From Erythroxylum novogranatense (taxonomy: Eukaryota > Streptophyta > Magnoliopsida > Malpighiales > Erythroxylaceae): 64,000 nucleotides of DNA. Below the pieces are notes generated by a model, which did no database searches, was not told the DNA's origin, and saw only the letters and a list, made by a program, of their open reading frames with translations. Of this stretch, positions 1 through 12,212 are shown piece by piece. The stretch lies in assembly GCA_029891385.1 (NCBI GenBank), contig CM057228.1, positions 136,117,475 through 136,181,474 of the forward strand, written 5' to 3'. Position 1 is the stretch's first letter; each line of letters begins with the position of its first letter. Both the position numbers and the translations under genes were made by a program.

Positions 1-846
1 TCCTTCGTTTACTTTGCCATCCTGGATTCTTATGGTAAATCTGCAACATTGTGAATCCTTTCCTGAACAGTATAGTCAAGAATTCTTCTACAGATTACTG
101 TCAGTAGTTTAGATTCTTTCCAATAAAGAGATATGTCCAAGCATTTGCTACTTTGTTATCTTCAGATTATCTGTACAGCTTCATTTCTTAATTCATGTGT
201 AAGAAAATTTTTGGTTGTGCTTTTATTTTGATGCTTTCATTGTAATCCAAGGCATTTAGTTTTTTGTTTTGATCTTTAGATCTAATAGACAAGAATGTTT
301 GGTTCATAGGCTATTTTCTAATTTTTATAATCTTTAAAAATAAGATTAGATTTCAAATTTTCGTTTTATCAAATCTTAATTTTTAGTTAATTAGATAAAT
401 ATTGTTATTAGTTAAAATAAATATTTAAGATTATGATATTTTAATTTCTTAACATTAAATGTTTGGATTAAAGATTTGGACATGAGGTTTTGAATCTAAA
501 GCACATATACATTTTTAATGCCTATTCAAAATTCATAATATCTCATCATATTTACGACTACGATGACCATAAAAAAATTCCATCCGTGAAAGTTGGGAAA
601 GTCTAATTACCCTTAATTAGTAGAGAGATTGTTTCTAAACGACACATATGAAAAGGAAATAAAAATAACTTATATAACTTTTATTTTATTATTAATCTTC
701 TAAAAATTAGTAATTATTTAAATAATAGATATTAAAGAATTAAAAATATAATTTAAATTTTATGTAAAAGTTTTATTTTAAAATTTTCAATATATAAAAT
801 AAACCTCTTATTAAATTAATATTACCAAGTCAATTTTAGTAGTTTT
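1..846. other. AT-rich intergenic DNA, no gene seen
   Basis: I see no coding exon, RNA gene or clear mobile element here. The stretch is AT-rich from about 290 onward. The first 250 bases are less AT-rich and could be the untranslated end of a neighbouring gene outside the window, but nothing in the sequence proves it. Confidence 0.5.
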
Positions 847-988
847 GTAGAGTTGGTTGAGTTGGTGGAGTGGAGGGCTACGAGGGCTAAAAGGTCTAAA
901 GTTTAATTCTTCCTACCCACGTTCTTTTAATCGAGTTTGTTGTACAGAGTCTGCCTAGTGTGGAGTACCTGATTGACCTTATTTGTAT
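847..988 (+). repeat. tRNA-derived SINE-like element, copy 1
   Basis: A box A-like RNA polymerase III motif TGGTTGAGTTGG (854-865) matches the TRGYNNARNNGG consensus fully. A box B-like GTTTAATTCT (901-910) matches GWTCRANNCY with one mismatch. Their spacing is tRNA-like. A diverged relative with the same order of blocks, including the downstream stretch around TACAGAG and CCTGATT, lies at 53098-53235. Two dispersed copies with pol III boxes suggest a SINE family. It could also be an old tRNA pseudogene. Confidence 0.45.
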
Positions 989-1100
989 TCCAAAAGAAAT
1001 AAAGCCAATTTTAGTTTTTTTTTGTTATTAAAAGGATTTGAAATTTGAATTACTTTATTTTCCTACAAGTCATTAAATTCGTCTTAACTAGAGATAATAT

Positions 1101-1125
1101 TGGGCTAATAGAAGAGAAGAGCCCA
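1101..1125 (+). promoter_or_regulatory. Pair of site II (TGGGCT) elements upstream of the UTP5 gene
   Basis: TGGGCT at 1101-1106 and its reverse complement AGCCCA at 1120-1125 form an inverted pair just upstream of the probable 5' exon. Site II (TGGGCY) elements are known to be enriched in promoters of plant ribosome-biogenesis and growth genes and are bound by TCP factors. That fits the gene downstream. The link is inferred from position only. Confidence 0.4.
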
Positions 1126-1754
1126 ATTTTGAATTTTTTTTTTATTAAGTTTTTTGGTGAAAAAAGAAGCAACAGAAGAAGAAGAAGAAGGCTCAAAGCC
1201 TAGCTAGTTGCCACCACTTCTCTAGGTTCTTTCGTCTCCGACTCACTGCAAAGCTCTGTTCTTTCTTCATGATCTTATTGTTCCAAAGTCGCTTCAAAGG
1301 ACAAATTCTCCGTTAGCTGGATATTTCCGTTTGTGTACTCAACGTAGAGAGCTTAAATTCATTGGAAGGAGATAGAGTGGAAGAGGAAGAACGTTCAGAT
1401 AGCTACACAAGCATAAAGAGGTATTCTTTTTTCAATAAATATCTAAGCGAAAAGATATTCCCTTTTCTGGGTCTTCTCTGATTAGGGGTTTTAGGAGGGT
1501 TTTACATGGAACTAGTACTTTTTGGGATATAATATGTAAAGGGTATTATTGATAATGCTAAGAGGGTTATTCCCGAATACGCTTTGTTTGGTTTCAGAAG
1601 TTGGACCCCCTTTTTTCTCTTGTTTGTGTGCGTGAGTGTGTGGAAGGTATGATTTTGTTTGCTTTTGAATGCTTGAGAGTTGCTTTTGGAATGTGTTTTG
1701 TGCACCATGAGAAATACTTTTGATGTTTGATTTGCTGCTTGGATTTTCAGGATC

Positions 1755-4700
1755 ATGGTCACAACTAATATCAGGGACATCTTGACTACCTTTAGTCCTT
1801 CGTTGGATTACTTCGCAATTAATTCTGGAGATGGTCGAATAAAGGTGATCTGAACAACTCTTTCGATTCTACTAAAGTTGGGGATGTTAAAATTGACCAT
1901 GCTTTATATTAGTGAAAAGTTTGCATATTAATATCTTTTGTTAATTCTCATGGCTCTCTTGGAAACAATGTAATGAATCTGCTTTGTTCTTCTCAGGTTT
2001 GGGACAGTATAAGTGGTCAACTGCAAACTGAGTTTACGGACATAGCATCTAGTGATGCGGATTTATACACTACTGAAAGAGGACACCTGTCAGTTGATTA
2101 CACGTGTATGAAATGGTTGTCTCTTGATCGGAAGGTTTGCAATTTCTTTTTGAACTTATTCAAAGTTATTCTGCAATCATTCTTGATGATGTGTCTCAAT
2201 GCCGCGTATCATTGCAGAAGAAAAGGAAACTAGGAAGTTCATTGCTAGTTTTAGGAACTGGCAGTGGGGATGTCTTGGCACTTGATGTGTCTTCTGGTCA
2301 ATTGAAGTGGTCTCTTAATGATTGCCATCCTGGGTGAGTTACCTGCTGCATACTGTGCTAATTTATCATATTTGAGTGAAAATGATTTTCTTTTTCTCTG
2401 AATTCACCAAGTCACTGTTAGTTATAAAAATTGACTTGCACTATGGATATTCTTACCCATAAATCTGCTAAGTTGAGTTTGGAGTTCTCTTAGTTTTTGG
2501 TTTAGCTTTCCATCTGATTGATCACTTTCTTGGTTGTTCCTACTCCACTCATTCTATTTCTGTGTTTTTCCTTTTTTGTGGAAAACTTAATCTTATGCCT
2601 TATTTGTATTACGTTGTATTTTCAATTATGGTTAACTGTTCCCTTCTGGTACTATTGTTGAGAAATACTGACAAAAAGGAAGGCCAATGGCAGCGACTGA
2701 ACAGTGATAGCTGAATATTTAATCTGATGCCTTTGCTGGTTTAATCTGTAACTGGAATCTTTTAAGTTGAATTTATGAAACAATTATGCATGATTTATGC
2801 CCAGAAATGTTATGTCTTGCAAATTTGTGTTGTCAACACCAGTGTTCTTTGAGTATTACAACTTAAGATGTCTTTCAACTTCTAGCCTTCATGGTGAAGT
2901 GCCAAGATACGGGCCTTGATACTGCTCTTTTACCATGTCTTTTGGTTTCCCTATTCCTCCTCTTGTCACCCCTTACTCTCCATTTTCTTCTCTTGATATT
3001 CTCATTCATGGTTGTTTTGATCAGTAACTTGAACCTGTATTAGAAGTTTCTTAACTGCTATGTAGATAGATGTTTGAGAGGAAGAGCGAAAAGTTTATTG
3101 TTGTATTGAAGCTACTATCCTTTATTGGGTGGCGCTCTGTATCAACTATAAGTGACTTCAATTCTGATTTACTATTAGCTCAGATCTTCTTTGTTGTTAA
3201 TGTGCAGGGGGGTTAATGCCATTTCATTTTCAACACAGGATTCGTGTATCTACACTGCAGGTGCAGATGGAATGATTTGCATAATTGATCCACTAACAGG
3301 AAACATGTCAGGGAAGTTTAGAGCTTCTACAAAAGCTATATCCTCCAACTCTGTTTCTTCAGGTATGTTCTTTGTATACACTTTTAGTGTTTTAGCTTTT
3401 TGTTCCGTTTACAACCGTTCTTGACCATTCTATGAATTAGTTTTTCCTGGAAAATTTAGAATTTATTTAGAGGATGTAAACATATACTGGCTTATGGTGT
3501 TGATTTTACCAAACACCTTTGAATTAACTAGGGATATATACTAGGGAAATGTATACTTGGGTTTTTTTCATTATGTTTACTTGGGTGGAATTTTATGGAC
3601 ATCAGATGGGAAGATGTTAGCTACTGCAGCTGCACAATTGAAGGTTTTCAGTTGTTCTGATCACAAGAAGATACAGAAATTTTCTGGTCATCCTGTGAGT
3701 GTTGATTTCCATCTGCTGGTTTTCTTAAATTCCCTTCCCCAACATTGATTATGCATTAGATTGTTTTTGCATATGCTTTCATAATTTGTAATATCTGTTT
3801 TTAGTAAGAAAATATTCTTTCTCATAATCAACAGGGAACCATTCGTTTCATGATTTTTACTGAAGATGGAAACTATATTCTCTCCTCTGCTGGTGGTGAA
3901 AGATATGTTGCAATATGGAGAATTGATGGAAGCAAAAGGCAATCAGCAAGCTGTGTTCTTGCAATGGAGCACCCTGCTGTGTACCTTGACTGCAAATGTT
4001 TTAGATCTGATGGAGTTGACGATGTGGGCCTTTATGTGTTGGCCATTTCAGAAGCTGGTGTGTGTTATACATGGTGCGGACAGAATGTGGAGGAGTTACG
4101 CAATGCCAAGCCCACAAAAGTTTTAGTGTCTTCTGATGAATCTGTTTCTAAACCCTATAAGGGTCCAGTACCCGCAATATTTGCTGCAAAAATTCAAGGC
4201 ATTTCTGGATCCAGTGTTGCACAAGTGTTCATTGCCTATGGTTTACAGGTAAAGCCCATGTTCCAGAAAGTATTGGTGCACTCTGGAACAGACATCAGGC
4301 TTAATAGCTCTCATGATGGTATTCTGCTTCCTGTCCCTCAGTCTGTCACTAAACCTAAGAAAGGAATGGGGGCACAAAATGCAGGTAACTACCTGAGATT
4401 TGCAGTGGACCTTAGTCCTAAAGCTGCCAGTTACTACCCGATTATTTTGTGTTTTGTTGATGTGACACTGATTGAACTTAATAGATTCCCTGTGCACTAG
4501 GATCTCTATGGGGTTCTTCCCTGTATTAATTACCCTTATTTGGTGGTAGTTTTCTGCGTTTTAGTTTTCCGCCTGTTCCCTAATCAATTTGCAAGTAATT
4601 CAACAGTTACTGCATTAGACCGTGCAAATGTGGAGGATGCCTTGCTTCCTATTCCAAGAGTTTCTGATATTTATCAGAAAAAGTTGAAACATAAAAAGAA

Positions 4701-6773
4701 GAGCAATGCAGCAGCTATGGTGGGTCTGATGGAGAATGATGATCAAGCTGAGCTTGTGGAGAAGAAAGGTGAAATTGCGATCTTATAGAAATATATACAG
4801 TACATGTGAACATAATTAATCCATGTTTTTATTATTTCAGATCATCGATAAACATTAAACTGTTCCACCACATTTTCTGATCCTAGCCAAAACTTGATTT
4901 CTTCACTTCTCACTTATAATTGTAGGTGTTCTTTCATTGAAAACAATGAAAAAGTGGAAAAGAGTATATCAATTTATTTGTTGGGGACTCTGGTGATTGC
5001 ATTTTTTAAATTGAAATATATAGTTCTTTTGTAAGTTTGATTGTCATCCCTGAAGGTAGAGAAAGCCATAATTTAAGAGCTTGGAGTCACTTTGAAGATA
5101 CATTTTTTGATACCTCATGTTTGGAACATTTTCTCCATGCTTCCAGATTGCTAGGACTGACACTGCTGGAATTTGGTAAAAGACTGCTAGATGCCCTGGT
5201 AGTTTAGTTGGATAAAGCAGAAGAGGACGTGAAATAAAATGGAAATTAAAGTGAGAGCTAAGGAAAGAAAGGAAAGCCAAGAAAGATTAAGAACATAATG
5301 CATAAGAGTCAAATATATTTTGATAATAGCCAATAAGTGTGTTTTGTTAGGACTTGTGCTTGTGCTTGTCTGCCCCTGTACTTGACGAGACTAAGATAAG
5401 GAAGCACCAAATTTTGTAGCGACATCTTTTGCTTGCCAACTGCCATTCAGTATTTAGGTTTTAACTTCTTGAAATGTCTAGAATTATGCTATTCTCTTTC
5501 TGCTTGGACTAATGGCTAATGTTGTGGGTATGTTCAGATGCAATGATTGACGTACCATCAATCTGCTTGGAGAAGCAGCTGAGACAATTAAATTTACTTA
5601 CTCATGAAGATGATAAGACAATTGACTCTGCAATGCATATGGGTATTGATCTTCAAGCTGATATCCCGCAAAAGAAGGTCTGTTCTTTGCTTAAGTGAAC
5701 CTGGTCTGTTTTGTAATTATTGTGGTTATTGTCATTATGTCAATGGGATTTCTACTAGGTGTTGTTGTTGTTTTGGGTTATTGTCATTATGAATACCACA
5801 AGGGTCAATATTTCTCCTCTGCTGCTAGGCCTCACCGAATAAAATAAGATTAAAAGAGTAAAATGGAAGTCAACATCAATATGAATGAATCGGTCTAAGC
5901 TTCACTCATTTTATTGGGTTTTATTGGTTGTTTTCTACCAGATGAGGGCAGCTGTATTGTCTATGGGGCCAAGCAATGCTATCAAGTTACTGGAAACCTT
6001 GATGATCGTATGGCAGTCTAGGTTTGTTTTTGTTATTCTCTAAGATCAAATTTAATATTTGAGATTCTTCAGCATAGGAGTTTGCCATTTACAAAACTAT
6101 TTTGGCCTTTCCCTTTCTGCTTTAATTTGTTATTCCCAGTGTTTGCTTTGACTTGGGCATCTATTTCACAAAGTTCTGCAAATCTTCTTGAACATCGTAC
6201 TAAAACACTGTTACTGCTGTTAACTAAGATTCTTTGTCTACATCAGAACACATAAGGGAAAGTTAGTTCTACCATGGATCTACTGTATATTGGTCAATTA
6301 TGGTCATCATATGGCAGCTCAAGATGAAGCCCAGATTCTTGATTCCTTATTGAAGGTAGAAATTGACTATAAGAAAGTTGTTTTTTTTGGTTGCTCTTTC
6401 TGTGCTAGTATCTTACCTCACCTCAATTGGAAATAATTGCTTTCTTATTTTACAATGTCTCTTTTTCTAGATCACCAAATCCAGGGAGGTGGCTACTCAA
6501 CCTTTATTTCAACTATCTGGTCGATTGCAGCTTGTAAAAGCACAGGTTAGTTCCCATCATTGCTCTGATTCATTGTTTCATGTTGCTTTAATGGTATTTC
6601 ATTCACTTTTTTAATCCTTTTGACAGATTGACAAAGCTGCTATGAGAAAAACTTATATGTCATCACCTAGTCACCAGATGGATGATGACGAGGATGATGG
6701 TGAAGACATTGATGAGTGTCGTTATGGGGAAGAAGACGATGAATCTGAGTTAAGTAGTGATACTGACAGCTAG
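1755..6773 (+). CDS. WDR43/UTP5-like WD40 protein with Utp12 domain (ribosome biogenesis)
   Basis: Likely nucleolar t-UTP subunit of the small-subunit processome, acting in pre-rRNA transcription and 18S processing. Coding exons are 1755-1844, 1997-2134, 2218-2333, 3208-3362, 3606-3694, 3835-4384, 4607-4768, 5538-5677, 5942-6021, 6247-6355, 6471-6545 and 6627-6773. All have GT-AG junctions and together give one 616-codon frame, the usual family length. The first ~300 residues hold WD40 repeats (GDGRIKVWDS, LVLGTGSGDVLALD, IYTAGADGMICIID, ILSSAGGERYVAIW). Residues ~435-570 form the Utp12 domain, and the end is acidic (MDDDEDDGEDIDE). An untranslated first exon probably ends at 1420, with an intron to 1750 just before the ATG. 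Family identity is secure; the precise role is inferred from the family. Confidence 0.92.
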
Positions 6774-7157
6774 GGTAGTGAATTGATAGTACTGTTTTGA
6801 GCTCTCTCTCAATTTTGCATTTAGCGTTTTTGGTATTTAGGCCATTTTCTTTGAATGGTTATTACTTCATTCTGTTTAAATCCGAGTAATGAACTCCAAC
6901 TTAAACAACGAATCAGTATTTCTGATCTTTGATTTCTATTGATTGGTGAAAGCTTTGACTCAATGGCATCTCTTTTTCAGACAATACTATTTGACTGCTA
7001 GTTTACAAAACACCTATGCACATTATCCTGATCATGTCCTAATAATACCAACCTTCGTTTTATTTGCATTTTTACTCAGTAAATCTGTAATGTTAGTCAT
7101 ATGAAATAGGTATTGCTTGCCAATTGTAGTGACTGGACACGGCAACATTTTGTAGTT

Positions 7158-7238
7158 GGTAAATTTCTGTATCTTTTGGGTAACATAACAACTGAAAACC
7201 TTGAGCTGTGCTTCTGCAGTAGTTACCATCTTCCCATT
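7158..7238 (-). pseudogene. Inverted, diverged copy of UTP5 coding exon 5
   Basis: On the minus strand the translation contains AQLKVFSC followed by KIQKF. This matches exon 5 of the upstream WD40 gene (3606-3694: AQLKVFSCSDHKKIQKF), and the nucleotide match is clear over about 80 bases. The intron sequences flanking the original exon are not recognisable around the copy. It lies some 400 bases past the UTP5 stop codon and just left of the chromovirus insertion, so it may fall in the 3' UTR or just beyond. It is too short to be functional as protein. Confidence 0.7.
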
Positions 7239-7254
7239 TAATATGTAGCTGCTA

Positions 7255-7624
7255 TGATAGCAAATGGATGAGAAAATGAGATTTTATTGATATTTAGCAA
7301 AGGTCTCGTAGGATCTACAAGACCAGTGCTACCAGCCAACTATGGCTCCTCAAGCTTTCCGCTGAGATAATACAAGGTGAAAAGATACCCTCCTGTACTA
7401 CCCCCTCGCCTTACATACTCTCTCCCCTCTCATTCGCTACTAGCTCCTCTCTCTTCCAACTGATTCTAACCAACTCATACTCTAACCGTTAGCTGACTCG
7501 TCACTCACTATCTTATTCTTCCTTCTAGAATATGTAACTATGGGTTTGTGGCCCATGTTCTCATTGTTGCCTCCTATTCCTCCTAGCATAAGTCAATATA
7601 GGTTTATGACCCGAAGAGCTATCA
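7255..7624 (-). repeat. 3' LTR of the chromovirus
   Basis: This 370-bp direct repeat of 12213-12581 begins TGATAGC and ends GCTATCA. On the minus strand it is the 3' LTR, and the reading frame of the polyprotein tail runs a short way into it. Confidence 0.93.
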
Positions 7625-9129
7625 ATTCCGCCTCCTGCGAAATCTGCCTTGTCCTCAAGGCAGAAAGAAGGATATCTTATTCTTGCAATTGGATGACAGT
7701 TGTCCGAAGCTTCCTTAATTGGCTTTCCCTTCCACAACACTAACCATTCGACAACCTGCTCTTGATTCTTCTGAACTGTTCGTTCTGCGAGGATGGCCTC
7801 TGGAGCAGTAGGCTCGATGGAGTCTACCTCTAGGCCAGGGGGAAGAGTAGGTTCAGGCACGTGGTCTCCTACCACCTTTTTAAGCTGAGAAATGTGAAAT
7901 ACCGGATGAACTCGGGAAGTATCCGGAAGAGCTAACTTGTAGGCAACAGTTCCGACTTTAGCTAAGACTTGGAAAGGTCCATAAAACCTGGCTGAAAGTT
8001 TAGGACAGATTCGCCGTGCAACGGAGGTTTGTCTGTGGGGTCTAAGCTTAACATAGACCCAATCTCCTACCTCCAACTAAACATCTCGGCGTTTACTATC
8101 TGCTGTAGATTTCATTACCTGCTGAGTCCTAGCAAGATGGAATTTAAGTTGCCTTAAAGCCTCGTCTCTGTCAATCAGCACACCATTCACAGCATCAATC
8201 ATAGATTCCCCAATAAGAAAACGAGGGATTGTAGGAGGAGATCGACCATACACCACCTCGAAAGGGGTTGTAGAAGTGGCGGAATGAAATGAGGTGTTGT
8301 ACCAAAATTCAGCCCACGAAAGCCAAATATGCCATTGCTTCGGTTGTTCAGAAACAAAACACCGGAGATAGGTCTCAAGACATCTATTTACTACCTCGGA
8401 TTGACCATCTGTTTGTGGATGATAAGAGGTGCTCATTCGGAGAACCGTGCCTTGTAACTTCCAAAGTTCCCTCCAGAAATTACTAACAAAAATAGGATCG
8501 CGATCACTAACAATGCTCTTCGGAATGCCATGGAGTCGCACTACCTCCTTAACAAAGCAATCAGCTACTACCTTGGCAGTAAAAGGGTGCTTGAGAGGGA
8601 CAAAATGTGCATACTTCGATAACCTGTCCACTACCACCATAATGACCTCAAATCCATGGCTTTTTGGCAACCCGGTGATGAAGTCCATCGAGATGTCCTC
8701 CCAAACTGAATTGGGAATTGGAAGAGGTTGAAGTAACCCTGCTGGAGCAAGGGTTTGATACTTGTGTCGTTGGCAAATCTCACACTCCTTCACAAATTGC
8801 AGAATCTGTCTACGCATTCCTGCCCAATACAAACACCCAACTATCCGTTTGTAGGTCTTGGTAAACCCGGAGTGTCCTCCAGTAGGTGTAGAATGGAATT
8901 CTTGTAAGAAATCTGGGATAAGGGAAGAGGTTTGGGACAAGACCAGCTTGCTGCCCTTGAACAGCAATCCTCCTGACAAGTGAAATTCCCCTTCAGATGG
9001 TGAATTAGCTTGGAGGTGCTGGAGAATTTCAGCCAACCGTGGATCCTTTTGATACTCCTCTTGCACTTTAGCAGAATCAATCCACTGAGGGAATGAAACA
9101 AGATGGTGAAATTCTGGTTCACCAGTCAC
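7561..9129 (-). pseudogene. Chromovirus integrase and C-terminal chromodomain region
   Basis: This part would insert the cDNA into the host genome. On the minus strand it begins with the zinc-binding HHCC region (CEICQRH) and continues into the integrase core, with catalytic-type sites in WEDISMDFITG and VSDRDPIF and then YHPQTDGQSEVVNR. A TAG stop at 8079-8077 interrupts the frame. The same frame then continues into the SRVHPVFHISQLK segment and a chromodomain-like block (ILAERTV, VEWLVLWKG). The chromodomain is followed by DKADFAGGGID. Chromodomains in this lineage are thought to direct integration to heterochromatin. The single stop makes this copy defective unless it is read through. Confidence 0.88.
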
Positions 9130-9186
9130 ACGTGATAGGGCATCTGCTGCCTTATTCTCTGTTCCCGGCTTATAAAATACTTCAAA

Positions 9187-10431
9187 TCAGAAGCCCATCA
9201 ACTTAGACAGCCAATGATATTGGTCAGGTGTATTTAACCTCTGTTGTAAGAGGTGCTTGAGGGTCTTGTGGTCGGTATATACTTTGAAGGTTCTTCCCAA
9301 GAGGTAATGCCTCCAATGCTGTATGGCTAGCACTAAAGCCATAATCTCCTTCTCATATACTGATTTGGTCTTGGCAGAAACAGAAAGAGCTTTGCTAAAA
9401 TAAGCAATTGGCTTATTGTCTTGTATAAGGACAGCCCCTAACCCAAAACCGGAGGCATCACATTCAACAGTAAACTCCTTAGAAAAATCAGGAAGAGTAA
9501 GGACCGGAAAAGAAGTTAGGCACTTCTTTAGCTGATCAAAGGCTTCTTGAGCTGTGGAATTCCAAGAGAAATTGTCCTTCTTGGTAAGTTCAGTAAGGGG
9601 TTGAGCTATCTTCCCATAATCCTTGATAAATTTTCGATAATACCCGGTGAGACCAAGAAACCCTCTTACCCCGGTAACATTCTTAGGTGTCGGCCAATCT
9701 TTAACAACCTGAATCTTGGTAGGGTCCATTGCTACACCCTCAGCTGAAATAACATGCCCCAAGTACTCAATGGATTGTTGTCCAAACACACATTTCTTCT
9801 GATTTGCAAAGAAGTTGTGATCAGTTAACAATTGCAATGCTTGCTCCAAATGTATGAGGTGTTGCTGCCAACTCCCACTATAGATCAAAATGTCGTCAAA
9901 AAATACAAGTACACTCTTCCTTAGGAATGATCTAAAAACCGAATTCATAGTAGATTGGAAGGTTGAGGGAGCATTCATAAGTCCGAAGGGCATAACTAAG
10001 TACTCATAGTGGCCCTCATGAGTCCGAAAAGTTGTTTTATAAACATCTTCGGGTTGAATTCGTATTTGGTGAAAACCGGACTTCAAGTCAATCTTAGAGA
10101 AAAACTTGGAACCATGTAATTCATCAATAAGTTCATGGATAGTGGGTATTGGAAACTTATCAGGGACGGTTACCTTGTTTAAAGCGCGATAATCCACGCA
10201 CATCCTCCAAGAATTGTCTTTCTTTTTAACTAGAATCACCGGACTGGAAAAAAGACTGGTGCTATGTCTGATTGCTCCTGATGCATGCAATTCCCTGACT
10301 TGTTTCTCAATCTCATCCTTATGGTGGTGGGCATACCTATAAGGACGTACACTTACTGGGTTAGTCCCGTTATATAGAGTGATAGCATGATCATGCCCCT
10401 CAAGGAGGGAGACCCATTGATTCTGAAACAA
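9187..10431 (-). pseudogene. Chromovirus reverse transcriptase and RNase H region
   Basis: This part copies element RNA into DNA. Recognisable RT motifs are WRMCVDYRALNKVTVPDKFP, KIDLKSGFHQIRI, YLVMPFGLMNAPSTFQ and the catalytic FFDDILIYS, followed by FLGLTGYYRKFI and the RNase H segment with ECDASGFGLGAVL and YTDHKTL. The frame is open for 414 codons and ends in a TGA, after which the same frame continues as FEVFYKPGTENKAADALSR toward the integrase. The stop is therefore a point change rather than a domain boundary. A frameshift separates this region from the protease upstream. Confidence 0.92.
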
Positions 10432-10486
10432 TGATCGTTAGCTGTAACATCAAGTTAATTCTGCATTTGACGAAGTTAAGTTGGTT

Positions 10487-11191
10487 CTATGTTCGAAACC
10501 AACACATTAATCTCACCTTCATTGTTGGTCGACCCTCCATTGCTATGAACTGAAGTACTCCTTGCAAGGCAGAAGTTGGTTGGGACTGCATGCAACCTTG
10601 TCCTCTCAAGGTAACAACCTCTTTTCCGTGTTCAAACCCCCAGCTCATTGTTTTCTGCTTAAATTCTGCTCTAACCTCTCCTAAGGTCTCCAACCATTCT
10701 GCTCCTAGAACCAAATCAATTCCCCCCAACTGAAGGATGTAAGCATCAAGCATTAATTCCACATTCCCAACTAGAACCGCAAGTCCCTTACATCGACCTT
10801 GTGAGAAACATTTTGTTCCGTTACCCAGCTTAACTCCATAAGATTCGGTTGGAGTTACATTCAGACCCAGTGTAGCAACTAAGTCTTGCGATAGGTAATT
10901 ATGGCTTGCTCCACTGTCAATGAGGAGCAAGATAGGAACTCCCGCCAATTTCCCCTCAACCTTAAGGGTTTTAGACTGGACAATCTCCCCATATTCTGCT
11001 ACGTGACATACCATTTCCCAAGCCTCTCCTGAATCGGTATCTTCCTTGTCCCCGACGCCTGAAGGAGGACCATCTTCTTCGTCACCCCCTTCCCAGATCA
11101 GAAGTCTCAAGTGTTTGTCTGGGCAAACGTGGGTAGGGCTATAACGTTGCCCACATTTAAAACACAAGCCTTTTGCTCTTCGGTCCATCAT
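10487..11191 (-). pseudogene. Chromovirus gag zinc knuckle and aspartic protease region
   Basis: The open part starts around a CCHC-like zinc knuckle (CFKCGQRYSPTHVC), followed by an aspartic protease with the active-site triad context LLIDSGASHNYLS and a second conserved block LVLGAEWLETLG. It would bind element RNA and cleave the polyprotein. The upstream end joins the gag segment in the same frame through one stop codon. The downstream end is shifted relative to the reverse transcriptase frame. Confidence 0.88.
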
Positions 11192-11221
11192 CTCCTGATA
11201 GGAGAGATTTCGGGTCCCCTT

Positions 11222-12181
11222 TTACCGATCCTCAACGACTCTCTGTACACCAGGTCGGTGTGCAGGCATACCAGAAGGAGGCGTCGGGGGGGCTGGGTTT
11301 CGGATCATATTGGGTCGCATGCCTTCCCAATGACGACCACTCATGGTCGAGTTGGCGGGTCCCATCTTTGGAACATTTCCGGGTCTCCAACTTGCTATCG
11401 GTTTATTGGTCACGGGTGGGGCTAGTTTGCGCTCGATTGCGCGTGCGATGGAGATCATCTTATAGCGGGAAGAAGGATCCAAAGCTAAAACCTCTAATCT
11501 TATGTCATCTCGCAACCCACCTAAGAAGAGACCCATGTATTGGTCTTCGGGAAGAGGAGGAACTTGAGCCATCAACATCTCAAAAGTTTCCACGTATTCA
11601 TCCACGGTACCCTGTTACGTCAACACCTTCAGCTGAGCAAATGGGTTTCCGATGTAATTAGCTCCATACCGATCGAACAAGGCTCTCTTGAAGGTCTCCC
11701 AATCTAACTCTGGACTCGACGCTAAAAGAACCTTAAACCAGTGCCAAGTCATGCCTTCCATGCAGATTTGAGCCAACTGTATCCGAAGCTCGGGAGGGGT
11801 ACCTTGCACTGCAAAATACATTTCCGCACGCGAGACCCATCCTACTGGATCGTCACCTTGAAATGGAGGGAGCTCTATTCGTTTGGCTCGGAGCTGATAA
11901 TCGTCCGACGTCAGGGAGGTTACCCCGCTTCCCCTTTCTGTCGTCTGTACCGACTTCCCTTGATCGATAGAACTGGTCCCTGCCTCTGGTGATCATTGTA
12001 CAGTCTGGCGTTGGAAACCCTCTCGCATCTCAGCGTGCATCGCCGCTAACGCCCTGGAGAGGTCGTCGACCCCCTTATGCAAGTTTCCCAATTGAGCCGT
12101 ATGATCCAGCAGTTTAGTCTCCACCGCTAGCATTCGGGCATCCATTGCTTCCCATTTCTGTGATGCCATTCTAGTTTGCAT
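11222..12181 (-). pseudogene. Chromovirus gag region
   Basis: This is one reading frame broken by in-frame stops at about 11993-11995 and 11615-11617, and again at 11222-11224. The N-terminus (MASQKWEAMDARMLAVETK) is helical and probably coiled coil. The capsid-like part includes AQICMEGMTWHWFKVLL and WETFKRALFDRYG, typical of plant Ty3/gypsy gag. All breaks seen are nonsense codons without loss of frame. That is consistent with point mutation of a recently inserted copy. Confidence 0.85.
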
Positions 12182-12191
12182 ACACCGGAAA

Positions 12192-12212
12192 CTCTCTCAA
12201 TGAAAGCACCAA
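12192..12212 (-). other. Candidate primer-binding site of the chromovirus
   Basis: Directly inside the right LTR, the minus strand reads TTGGTGCTTTCATTGAGAG. It contains the TGG expected opposite a tRNA 3' CCA end. I did not assign the tRNA. Confidence 0.55.
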
